DNA of 7,301 bases, taken from contig JASHRR010000999.1 of the NCBI GenBank assembly GCA_030037185.1, forward strand, positions 1 through 7,301, read 5' to 3'. Numbering within the stretch: position 1 is the stretch's first letter; every line of letters begins with the position of its first letter. The stretch comes from Xanthobacteraceae bacterium (GTDB lineage: Bacteria > Pseudomonadota > Alphaproteobacteria > Rhizobiales > Xanthobacteraceae). The translations under genes were made by a program, and so were the position numbers. Positions 1 to 5,447 of this stretch are shown piece after piece. The notes below the pieces were generated by a model, which saw nothing but the letters and a program-made list of their open reading frames with translations, was not told the origin of the DNA and made no database searches.

Positions 1-1286
1 CGGGTCTTCGGCTGAGTGATGTAGTTGAGCTTGAGCCGGCGGCCAGATACGGCGGGCGGCGGGTGGGCGGCGAGCACCTCATCGAGCCAGCGATTGAGCG
101 CGCGGGTCGGGATGCGCGTGTTCCATAGCGCGTGGATGTCCAGCACGGCCTTCATCAGATGATCGAGCCCGGCGCCCGTAAGGCCCGACACTGCGACCAC
201 CGGCACGCCTGCGACCTGGGCCAGCAGACGATCGACCCGCTCGTGCAGCTTGGCGATTGCACCCGGTGCGGCCTCCTTGAGGTCCCATTTGTTGATCCCG
301 AGCACAAGCGCGCGGCCTTCGCGCTCGATGAGATCGGCGATGCGCAAATCCTGCTCCTCGAACGCGACCGTGGCGTCGATTAGCAGGATCACCACTTCCG
401 CAAAGCGAATCGCTTCGAGCGCGTCGGCGACCGAGAGCTTCTCAAGCTTGCCCGCGATGCGAGATCGCCGGCGCAGCCCGGCGGTGTCATAGACCAGGAA
501 CTGCCGCCCAAGCGAGGCGAGCGGCACCGCGATGGCGTCGCGGGTGATGCCGGCCTCGGGGCCAGTGATCAGGCGTTCTTCGCCGACAAGACGGTTGATC
601 AGCGTCGACTTGCCGGCATTCGGCCGGCCCACCACGGCGATGCGGATCGGCTTTTCTGGTGCGGGGTTCGCAAATCCGGACGCGCCCTTGTCATCGTCCG
701 GGGTGGCTGCCCCCTCCCGGTCGGCCCCCTTCCCCCACCGTTCAGGCAGGAGCAAGTCGGGGGCGGTTAGCGAGGGGGGCGAGGGAGGGCGAGGAGGCAC
801 GGCGGCGCGTAGCGCATCGTAGAGGTCCGCAAGACCTTCGCCATGCTCGGCCGAGATCGCCACCGGGTCGCCGAGCCCGAGGTCAAAAGCCTCGTAAGCA
901 CCAACCGTGCCGTTGCGCCCTTCCGCCTTGTTGGCGACGAGAACTGTCGGCTTGCCGGCGCGCCGCAGCAGGTTCGCAAACGCGCGGTCCTCGGGCACAA
1001 TGCCGGCGCGGGCATCAATGAGGAACAACACAGCATCGGCATCCGCAATTGCAGCCTCGGTCTGGGCCCGCATGCGGCCCGCGAGGCTTTCGGCTCGAGA
1101 TTGCTCCAGGCCCGCCGTGTCGACGATCGTAAAGATCAGATCGCCGAGCCGCGCCGCGCCTTCGCGCCGATCGCGGGTGACGCCGGGCGTATCGTCCACC
1201 AGCGCGATGCGACGGCCGGCAAGGCGGTTGAACAAGGTCGATTTGCCGACATTTGGCCGGCCGACGATCGCAACGGTGAGGGTCAT
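1..1286 (-). CDS. der: Ribosome biogenesis GTPase Der (EngA), C-terminus cut by window edge
   Basis: Der is an essential GTPase with two tandem G domains and a KH-like domain that binds the 50S subunit during late assembly in the cytoplasm. 428 codons are visible with no in-frame stop. G domain 1 has the P-loop GRPNVGKS at residues 9-16, DTAGL at 56-60 and NKAE at 119-122 (Glu replaces the usual Asp of NKxD; I recall this as common in alphaproteobacterial Der). An unusual Pro/Gly-rich linker spans about 164-213. G domain 2 has GRPNAGKS at 220-227, DTAGLRRR from 267 and NKWD at 332-335. The start of the KH-like domain (NRWLDEV...LNYITQPKT) reaches the window edge, so by the family's usual length roughly 30-60 residues are missing. 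The ATG at 1286 fits the canonical N-terminus, with the P-loop beginning at residue 9. No clear Shine-Dalgarno precedes it, because a palindromic repeat ends only 12 nt upstream. It is the last visible gene of the TPR-lipoprotein-der cluster. Confidence 0.97.
   Translation of the reverse strand, partial: MTLTVAIVGRPNVGKSTLFNRLAGRRIALVDDTPGVTRDRREGAARLGDLIFTIVDTAGLEQSRAESLAGRMRAQTEAAIADADAVLFLIDARAGIVPEDRAFANLLRRAGKPTVLVANKAEGRNGTVGAYEAFDLGLGDPVAISAEHGEGLADLYDALRAAVPPRPPSPPSLTAPDLLLPERWGKGADREGAATPDDDKGASGFANPAPEKPIRIAVVGRPNAGKSTLINRLVGEERLITGPEAGITRDAIAVPLASLGRQFLVYDTAGLRRRSRIAGKLEKLSVADALEAIRFAEVVILLIDATVAFEEQDLRIADLIEREGRALVLGINKWDLKEAAPGAIAKLHERVDRLLAQVAGVPVVAVSGLTGAGLDHLMKAVLDIHALWNTRIPTRALNRWLDEVLAAHPPPAVSGRRLKLNYITQPKT
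648..797 (-). repeat. Low-complexity, possibly repeat-derived segment encoding the Der inter-domain linker
   Basis: This segment encodes Der residues 164-213. The plus strand shows long C runs (about 710-737) followed by G runs (about 758-797) around a central stretch, giving imperfect inverted complementarity. The translation is rich in Pro, Gly, Leu and Ala and includes [15 protein letters not shown], which is not the acidic linker known from E. coli Der. The base composition resembles the short GC-rich palindromes scattered between genes in Bradyrhizobium-like genomes, some of which stay open in a reading frame. That it is an inserted repeat is inference. The frame is intact through it, as I checked codon by codon from 660 to 850. 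Confidence 0.35.
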
Positions 1287-1298
1287 GGCAGGGATGTA

Positions 1299-1327
1299 GG
1301 ATGGGTTGCGCCCAGCGAAACCCGTCC
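1299..1327. repeat. Short interspersed palindrome just upstream of der
   Basis: The arms GGATGGGTT (1299-1307) and AACCCGTCC (1319-1327) pair along 9 bp with one G-T mismatch or wobble around an 11-nt loop. The pattern (GTAGGATGGGTT, short loop, AACCC-type arm) resembles a small dispersed repeat I know from Bradyrhizobium and Rhodopseudomonas intergenic regions; the family assignment is from memory. In the der transcript the hairpin ends 12 nt before the start codon, where a Shine-Dalgarno would normally lie. Confidence 0.55.
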
Positions 1328-1348
1328 GCGAGCATCGGGCAATTGCAT

Positions 1349-1392
1349 GCGGGGCTCCCCTCGCTCCGCTTTGCGGCAGGAGGGTCCCCCGC
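1349..1392. repeat. GC-rich inverted repeat in the lipoprotein-der spacer
   Basis: GCGGGG (1349-1354) pairs with CCCCGC (1387-1392). Inside it, the CTCCCCT and AGGAGGG segments can partly extend the stem, leaving a loop near 1364-1376. With the palindrome at 1299-1327 it fills much of the 167-bp spacer. It has no following U-run in the minus-strand transcript, so it is not a classical intrinsic terminator. It could be a second dispersed repeat or an mRNA-stabilising hairpin. Confidence 0.4.
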
Positions 1393-1453
1393 AATCTGCG
1401 CCCTCAGACTGGCTGCGCTCAAGCCACCCGGCACGTACTACCGGCGCACCACC

Positions 1454-1945
1454 TCAGCGCGACCCCGCGCCCGGCGGTACCGGCCACGCCGCCTGCGGCT
1501 GAGCGACTGGCCATGGCGCCGTGGCCTGGGTGGGCGGCGGCTGCTGGGCCGGCTCGGGAGCTGCGACGCGCGTCGGCACCGAAGGATCAGGCTGCTGCGG
1601 CTTCGGCGCGGGCTTGCTCGCCGTGCGTTGGGGCGCCGGCTTTGGTTCCGCCTTGGGCTTCTTGGGCTTTGCGGCCGGTTCGGCAGCAGCCTCCGCGGCA
1701 GCCTTGGCAGGGTCGTAGGTTGCGCCCTCCTGCTCGCGATATCCCTTCACGAGTTCGGGCGGTACGCCTGAGGAAACGCCCGGGACACCCTCGGGAAACA
1801 CCTCCTTGCGCTCGCCTCCGATCTTCTTCTTGGTATCGAATAGCTCGAGTGAGTCGAGCCCGTCGCAAGCCGAAAGGACCGGACCCGCGGCGACCACGAC
1901 CACGGCGAGTACCAAACGTGCGGAGCGTCGTGAGGGCCGTTGCAT
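1454..1945 (-). CDS. Small Pro/Ala/Lys-rich lipoprotein in the bamB position
   Basis: 163 residues. The N-terminus is basic (RPSRRSAR), then hydrophobic (about 11-24), ending in the lipobox LSAC, so Cys27 should be lipidated and the mature protein anchored in an envelope membrane. Residue +2 after Cys is Asp, which in E. coli favours inner-membrane retention; whether this holds in Alphaproteobacteria is uncertain. Residues 43-69 form the only conserved-looking block (GGERKEVFPEGVPGV, then PPELVKGY). From about 75 to the end the chain is Ala/Pro/Lys/Gln-rich and probably disordered. An ATG two codons upstream (1951) abuts the Shine-Dalgarno directly, while the ATG at 1945 sits 6 nt from AGGAG, so I chose 1945. 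It starts 11 nt after the TPR gene's stop codon, implying coupled translation. The bamB beta-propeller often found here is absent. The GERKEVFPEG block may be related to the segment after the lipobox of alphaproteobacterial BamB, but that is speculative. Function unknown. Confidence 0.85.
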   Translation of the reverse strand: MQRPSRRSARLVLAVVVVAAGPVLSACDGLDSLELFDTKKKIGGERKEVFPEGVPGVSSGVPPELVKGYREQEGATYDPAKAAAEAAAEPAAKPKKPKAEPKPAPQRTASKPAPKPQQPDPSVPTRVAAPEPAQQPPPTQATAPWPVAQPQAAWPVPPGAGSR

Positions 1946-1951
1946 CGGCAT

Positions 1952-1956
1952 CTCCT
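1952..1956 (-). promoter_or_regulatory. Shine-Dalgarno that fixes the lipoprotein start
   Basis: The minus strand reads AAAGGAG immediately before a first ATG (spacing 0) and 6 nt before a second in-frame ATG at 1945. Only the second has workable spacing. The site overlaps the end of the upstream gene: the TAA of the TPR gene occupies 1959-1957. Confidence 0.7.
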
Positions 1957-2742
1957 TTAAGGCTTGGCTGGTTCGGGCGCCGGCTCTGTCCTGGCCCTCT
2001 CTGCCGCGGCAGGATCAGCTTTTCCTGCAAGACCGAGTTCGGCCCCGGGCTGGGCGCGACCGGCGGTCGGCTCCGCTCCGGCGGCGGGAACCCCGTTCGC
2101 GGCCCCAGCCAGGAGAGAAGCAAGCACGTCCATACGCGAGCGCACCCCCGACGGCGCTTCGGGATCACTCTTGGCCGCTTCGCTCCAACGGCGCGCGGCA
2201 GCAGTATCGCCATTGCGCCAGGCCGAAAGCGCCAGCAATTCCCGCGCGGTGTGCCGGAACGCGCCTGACGGCTGAGCCAACGGCTCAAGGCGCTGGGTCA
2301 TCTCGTCGAGCTTTGCCGTGTCGACCAGCAAGAATCCGGCGCGAACCGCGGCAAGCTCGCTGATCAGCGGTTGTCCGGTCGTTTCGCCTGCGATGGTGTC
2401 GTAGGCTTTGACCGCGGCCTTGGGATCCCGCTCGGCAATCTCGGCGGCCTCGCGCAGCCGCGCCAGCACCCGGTAACCTGACGTACCGTCGGCGGCGATC
2501 TTGGCAAAAGCCGCCTCGGCGTCGGCGTGCTTGCCCTCGGACGCGAGTTGGGCGGCGGCATCATAGGCAGCACCGCTCTCGGTCGCCCGGCGGATTTGCC
2601 AGTAGTCATAGCCGCGCCAAGCCGCCACCGCGGCGACCACCAGGACGCAGACGGCTATGGCGTAGTTGCCGTAGCGCTCCCACAGCTTCTTGAGCTGTTC
2701 CCGACGTACTTCCTCATCGACTTCGGTGAAAATATCCGACAC
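1957..2742 (-). CDS. YfgM-like membrane-anchored TPR protein (SecYEG ancillary/DUF2133 type)
   Basis: 261 residues. The N-terminus is a charged cytoplasmic segment, EVDEEVRREQLKKLWERYG (about 7-25), followed by one membrane segment at about 26-43. A helical TPR-like periplasmic domain follows (about 50-210, with Ala-rich helix pairs such as YDAAAQLASEGKHADAEAAFAKI). An Ala/Pro/Glu-rich tail runs from about 213. This is the layout of the YfgM / TPR_21 family; E. coli YfgM associates with SecYEG and periplasmic chaperones. The start is GTG at 2742, preceded by GGAG (2749-2752) with 6-nt spacing, and the next residues fit the family N-terminus. The neighbours, a lipoprotein and der, match the yfgM-bamB-der order except that bamB is missing. 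Likely transcribed from the promoter candidate at 2954-2982. The family call is firm, but the exact role in this organism is inferred. Confidence 0.88.
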   Translation of the reverse strand: MSDIFTEVDEEVRREQLKKLWERYGNYAIAVCVLVVAAVAAWRGYDYWQIRRATESGAAYDAAAQLASEGKHADAEAAFAKIAADGTSGYRVLARLREAAEIAERDPKAAVKAYDTIAGETTGQPLISELAAVRAGFLLVDTAKLDEMTQRLEPLAQPSGAFRHTARELLALSAWRNGDTAAARRWSEAAKSDPEAPSGVRSRMDVLASLLAGAANGVPAAGAEPTAGRAQPGAELGLAGKADPAAAERARTEPAPEPAKP

Positions 2743-2796
2743 GAACCTCTCCGCCGTTTCGGCGCACGCTCTGCCGCCGTCCTCCCCTCCTTCCAG

Positions 2797-2810
2797 CCCC
2801 GCTGGCGGGG
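2797..2810. repeat. GC-rich hairpin in the 5' leader of the TPR gene
   Basis: CCCCGC (2797-2802) and GCGGGG (2805-2810) form a perfect 6-bp stem with a 2-nt loop. Alternatively, CCAGC (2793-2797) pairs with GCTGG (2801-2805) around 3 nt. The flanking C and G runs (2781-2813) resemble the dispersed GC-rich palindromes seen elsewhere in the window. It would lie in the untranslated leader if the promoter at 2954-2982 is used. Confidence 0.45.
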
Positions 2811-2833
2811 GGGTGAGACAGGACTACGCCGCG

Positions 2834-2867
2834 CGCGTCTGCAGGCATTACGCGTCTGCAGGCATTA
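2834..2867. repeat. Perfect 17-bp tandem direct repeat, two copies
   Basis: CGCGTCTGCAGGCATTA occurs at 2834-2850 and again, identical and adjacent, at 2851-2867. It is noncoding. Identity over both copies suggests recent slippage or duplication, or a paired binding site. GGCAT in the second copy (2861-2865) can also pair with ATGCC at 2874-2878. Confidence 0.9.
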
Positions 2868-2953
2868 ACTGCGATGCCGGCCCGAAACACGTGCTGGCGC
2901 CACAGGTTAAGCTGCCCAACCGACAAACCGAAATCGCTACTCGCGCGGCGGAT

Positions 2954-2982
2954 AAAATAGCGTTATGGCGACGGCGTGGCAA
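2954..2982 (-). promoter_or_regulatory. Candidate sigma-70-type promoter for the TPR-lipoprotein-der cluster
   Basis: On the minus strand TTGCCA (2982-2977) is followed after exactly 17 bp by TATTTT (2959-2954), matching the consensus hexamers at 5/6 and 4/6. Transcription would begin near 2947 and give a leader of about 205 nt before the GTG at 2742, containing the tandem repeat and the GC hairpin. It is based on motif match only. Confidence 0.45.
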
Positions 2983-3115
2983 ACACGCAAGCGGAGGCTG
3001 CGACCATAGGTCTTGGGAAAGAACCATAATTTTGGCCTAGCCGGACATGTAAATCGGGAACAGCTGGTTCGGCAGACCGCGGTCGGGCGTTTTGCGCCTT
3101 CGGCTTAATCGGCCC

Positions 3116-3970
3116 TTACCTTTCCCCCTTTTTCACCGCATACACGTGCTCCGGCCCCGGGAACCTGCGGCTCCTCACCTCCGCCGCGTAGGACGCGACG
3201 GCGGTCTCGATCGCCGGGCCCAGGCTGGTATAGCGCTTGACGAATTTCGGCACCCAGGGCGACAGACCGAGCATGTCTTCCAGCACCAGAACCTGGCCGT
3301 CGCAGGCAGGACTCGCGCCGATGCCGATCGTTGGAATCGCGATCTCGCGCGTGATCTGCGCGGCAAGTGGCTCGGCAATCGCCTCCAGCACCACCGCAAA
3401 CGCCCCGGCTTGTGCCACCGCGCCGGCATCGGCCGCGATCGGGGCCCAGTCGGCGAGGTCGCGCCCCTGGGCACGGAAGCCGCCGAGCGCATTGATGGAC
3501 TGCGGCATCAGGCCAACGTGTGCCATCACCGGCACGCCGCGCTCGACGAGAAACCTGATCGTCTCCACCATGCGGTGGCCGCCCTCGAGCTTGATCGCGC
3601 CGCAGCCGGTTTCCTTGAGAATGCGCGCCGCTGTCATGAAGGCCTGTTCGCGCGAGGCCTCGTAGGTGCCAAACGGCAGGTCGACCACCACCAGGGCGCG
3701 CCGCGACCCGCGCATCACCGCCTGGCCCTGCAGGACCATCATGTCCAGCGTCACGGGTAGGGTCGTCTCCAGCCCGTGCATCACCATGCCGAGCGAATCC
3801 CCGACCAGGATCACGTCGCAATGCTGGTCGAGGATGCGCGCCGTATGGGCATGGTAGGACGTGAGCATCACGATCGGGGCCAAGCCCTTGCGGGCGCGGA
3901 TATCGGGCGCGGTAAGGCGCTTTCGCGGCGGCTGGTTGTGCGAGGGAGTTTGCGCGGAATGGATCGACAT
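3116..3970 (-). CDS. panB: 3-methyl-2-oxobutanoate hydroxymethyltransferase (ketopantoate synthesis)
   Basis: PanB (EC 2.1.2.11) transfers a hydroxymethyl group from 5,10-methylenetetrahydrofolate to alpha-ketoisovalerate, giving ketopantoate, the first committed step to pantothenate and CoA, in the cytoplasm. The 284 residues make a full-length TIM-barrel enzyme. Metal ligands equivalent to E. coli Asp45, Asp84 and Glu114 are visible as Asp58 (VGDSLG), Asp97 (VVVDLPF) and Glu129 (KLEGG). HVGLMPQS is at 151-158 and the catalytic Glu (E. coli Glu181) is Glu196 in AFAVVLEA. The N-terminal 18 residues, before the [10 protein letters not shown] block, are a variable extension. At the E. coli AYHT position the sequence reads VLQG (79-82), as I recall for rhizobial PanB. 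The ATG at 3970 lies 2 nt after the stop of the NnrU gene, implying translational coupling; its own Shine-Dalgarno is weak (GGAA about 8 nt upstream). No panC is in view. The product call is firm. Confidence 0.97.
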   Translation of the reverse strand: MSIHSAQTPSHNQPPRKRLTAPDIRARKGLAPIVMLTSYHAHTARILDQHCDVILVGDSLGMVMHGLETTLPVTLDMMVLQGQAVMRGSRRALVVVDLPFGTYEASREQAFMTAARILKETGCGAIKLEGGHRMVETIRFLVERGVPVMAHVGLMPQSINALGGFRAQGRDLADWAPIAADAGAVAQAGAFAVVLEAIAEPLAAQITREIAIPTIGIGASPACDGQVLVLEDMLGLSPWVPKFVKRYTSLGPAIETAVASYAAEVRSRRFPGPEHVYAVKKGER

Positions 3971-3972
3971 TG

Positions 3973-4572
3973 TCAGGTTCCAAATGCGGGACTGCCGAAC
4001 ACCATCAGCCCGACCACCAGCGGATGGAAGACGAGACCCAGCGCAACGTAAAGGACAGTTCCGACGATGACCGCCGCGATATCGTTCTTGCGCCCGCCGA
4101 GCGGAATGGGTGGGCCGCCGGGATCACTGCGGTGCTTGAGCGAGATGCGGTCGTAGACCGCCCAGGCCAGCACCGAGCCGAACAGGATGATGCCGCCGAG
4201 GTCGCCATTGGCGAGCAGATGTGCCACCGCCCAAAGCTTCACGCCGACCAGCATCGGATGCTTGAGGATGCGCTTGATGTCGCCGGGGAGGTAGGCTGCC
4301 GCGACACAGACGCAGGCCGGCCACATCAACAGCTGGGTGAGGTAGCGCATCACGTAGGGCGGCGACCACAGCGCAATCTCGCCCGCGTCGCGATAGCTGC
4401 CAAAGCCCTTGCCGGCTAAATAGAGGCCTGCGAGCGAGACGACGGCGAACAGGCCTTTATAGGGCCATTCGCCCAGTTGCTTGACGGCGAGGGCGCGCTG
4501 CGGCCGCAGGGTCACGAACACGTGCGGGCCGAGCAGCAGGATCAAACCAAGAACAAGCACCAGGAGGCCCAT
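3973..4572 (-). CDS. NnrU-family integral membrane protein
   Basis: 199 residues and very hydrophobic, with about five or six predicted membrane segments (roughly 2-22, 41-55, 75-95, 108-140, 165-190). Family landmarks include GPH near the N-terminus (His17) and the block [20 protein letters not shown] (His105, His118). NnrU proteins are linked by name to nitrite/NO metabolism in Rhodobacter, and they are homologous to the plant zeta-carotene isomerase Z-ISO, a haem b protein with His ligands. The conserved histidines could therefore bind haem here, but that is inference. A GTG at 4578 is in frame but only 2 nt from GGAG (4581-4584); the ATG at 4572 is 8 nt from it and is preferred. The gene lies 2 nt upstream of panB and is probably co-transcribed with it. 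No denitrification gene is in the window, so a respiratory role is not supported by context. Confidence 0.88.
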   Translation of the reverse strand: MGLLVLVLGLILLLGPHVFVTLRPQRALAVKQLGEWPYKGLFAVVSLAGLYLAGKGFGSYRDAGEIALWSPPYVMRYLTQLLMWPACVCVAAAYLPGDIKRILKHPMLVGVKLWAVAHLLANGDLGGIILFGSVLAWAVYDRISLKHRSDPGGPPIPLGGRKNDIAAVIVGTVLYVALGLVFHPLVVGLMVFGSPAFGT

Positions 4573-4772
4573 GGCCACATCTCCGTCGGGGGCTGATTTT
4601 CGCGCAGTAGAGGCGCCGGCGGCTGCCGAAGCAAGCCATCCGACTATTCATCATCGTGTTGCAATTTATAACGTCCGGCTCGTCGCAATGCTATGCGCCC
4701 GCTTGGGCCGCTTTGTCTCCGTCACGTTCCCGTGCTTCTATGCGCAGCGAATCGGGCACTGAGGGAATCCGC
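4573..4772. promoter_or_regulatory. Divergent promoter region between the NnrU gene and the acidic-protein gene
   Basis: 200 bp with no gene that I can support. Both flanking genes are transcribed away from it. An AT-rich core around 4663-4672 contains TATAAC on the plus strand (4667-4672, 5/6 match to a -10 box) and TATAAA on the minus strand over the same bases. Neither has a good -35 at 16-18 bp (the best plus-strand candidate, TATTCA at 4645-4650, matches 3/6). GGAG for the NnrU gene is at 4581-4584 and GAGGG for the plus-strand gene at 4761-4765. Confidence 0.4.
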
Positions 4773-5315
4773 ATGAGCGACGTGATCGGCAAACTGACAT
4801 CCGAGCAGGCGTTGGAAATCGTCGAGCGTCTGTGCCGCAAAACGGGCAACGTTCGCGACGCCATTGTCGCCGAAGCGATGAACCTGTTGACCGAATTCAG
4901 CCTCGGCGAGGTCGCCGAGGAAGTCTTTGACGCTCTCGATCTCATCGATGTGCAGGATTGTTTTGACCAGGCCGGCTCCTCGCGCGACGGCTCTGCGTCG
5001 CCCGATGAGGCGGCGGTCGACATTATCGAGGAAGAGCTGCAACCGTTTTTCGATCAGGTCGAACGCTATCATGAACTCGCAATGGGCGAGCAGGAGGCAA
5101 CCTATTGCATGGCGGTGATCCTCGGAATCTATCGTTTTGCGCATGACTCCAAATCGGAATTCAAGCAACTGGCCGACGACGCTCCGGTCGAATTCGCCCG
5201 CAACCTGCTCGCGGATTGGCGCGCGCGTAAGCCGCCGCAAGCGACCATCGAGGCAACAGAAGCGTTCATGCGCGAGCGCTGCCCAAAGTGGGCGAGTTGG
5301 CTGAAAGAAGAGTAG
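4773..5315 (+). CDS. Acidic cytoplasmic protein of unknown function, 180 aa
   Basis: I do not recognise a family. The protein has no signal peptide or membrane segment. By count it has 38 Asp/Glu against 18 Lys/Arg, a net charge near -20, and four cysteines (LCRK, QDCFD, TYCMA, ERCPK). It looks mostly alpha-helical, with an N-terminal part (1-65) of amphipathic helices, an acidic loop around residues 68-85 (GSSRDGSASPDEAA), a helical middle (YHELAMGEQEATYCMAVILGIYRF) and a basic/aromatic C-terminus ending CPKWASWLKEE. The ATG at 4773 has GAGGG 7 nt upstream. An upstream in-frame start at 4656 would add 39 residues of Ser/Arg-rich sequence with no ribosome site and is rejected. Coding bias matches the neighbours. 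The stop at 5313 is followed at once by an inverted repeat. It is probably a single-gene unit. The high helical content and charge suggest a protein-binding role, but that is only a guess. Confidence 0.85.
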   Translation: MSDVIGKLTSEQALEIVERLCRKTGNVRDAIVAEAMNLLTEFSLGEVAEEVFDALDLIDVQDCFDQAGSSRDGSASPDEAAVDIIEEELQPFFDQVERYHELAMGEQEATYCMAVILGIYRFAHDSKSEFKQLADDAPVEFARNLLADWRARKPPQATIEATEAFMRERCPKWASWLKEE

Positions 5316-5316
5316 G

Positions 5317-5360
5317 CTGCCGCGACCGCCCCCTGATCGCACTTTGCTGTTTTGCGGCAG
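5317..5360 (+). terminator. Inverted repeat after the acidic-protein gene, possible terminator
   Basis: CTGCCGC (5317-5323) and GCGGCAG (5354-5360) are perfect 7-bp complementary arms, starting 1 nt after the stop codon. The loop is long (30 nt) and no U-run follows the second arm, so intrinsic termination is uncertain. It may instead protect the 3' end. Confidence 0.35.
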
Positions 5361-5447
5361 GCGATAACAATGAGGACATGCGTTTACTTTGTGCAATGCT
5401 GCGACAATATATTTCATATTTCGGGCGATCCGACGGATAGACGCTAG
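5361..5447 (+). promoter_or_regulatory. AT-rich leader and possible promoter of the Bug-type gene
   Basis: The stretch 5383-5420 is markedly AT-rich compared with the rest of the window and holds TATATT (5408-5413, 5/6 match to a -10 box). The best -35 candidate, TTTACT (5383-5388), has a poor 19-bp spacing. The ribosome site is weak: GGA at 5435-5437, 10 nt before the ATG. No operator is evident. Confidence 0.25.

Larger units (their letters stand above)
2743..3115. other. 373-bp intergenic region between panB and the TPR gene
   Basis: I see no credible gene here. From the TPR gene outward it holds the TPR ribosome binding site (2749-2752), a GC-rich hairpin (2797-2810), a purine-rich tract on the minus strand (2781-2792), a perfect 17-bp tandem repeat (2834-2867), a minus-strand promoter candidate (2954-2982), and a perfect 10-bp palindrome GACCGCGGTC (3075-3084). 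A weak hairpin with 4-bp arms lies downstream of panB (3086-3098), without a U-run. The ORFs crossing it do not look like proteins in composition and lack convincing start signals. Confidence 0.7.

Noticed and set aside
648..850. Frameshift or premature stop in der within the G/C-run linker
   Set aside because: Codon-by-codon reading shows both G-domain P-loops in the same frame with no stop between them.
843..1502. Long plus-strand ORF of 219 codons opposite der
   Set aside because: It lies antisense to the unmistakable Der coding sequence and its translation is Arg/Ala/Gly-rich without any recognisable fold.
1306..2268. 320-codon plus-strand ORF over the lipoprotein and TPR genes
   Set aside because: Very Arg/Pro-rich product typical of antisense reading in high-GC DNA; the minus-strand genes have ribosome sites, a signal peptide and family match.
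2834..2867. CRISPR array
   Set aside because: Only two immediately adjacent 17-bp copies without spacers, and no cas genes.
2714..2926. Possible leader peptide upstream of and overlapping the TPR gene
   Set aside because: No ribosome site at its start, low-complexity Arg/Gly composition, and it reads through the tandem repeat and hairpin.
3075..3098. Intrinsic terminator after panB
   Set aside because: The arms are only 4 bp (3086-3089 with 3095-3098) and no U-run follows on the minus strand. The nearby palindrome GACCGCGGTC is too short to interpret.
3105..3983. 292-codon minus-strand ORF overlapping panB in another frame
   Set aside because: The panB frame carries all catalytic motifs; this one is an Arg/Gly/Ala-rich shadow.
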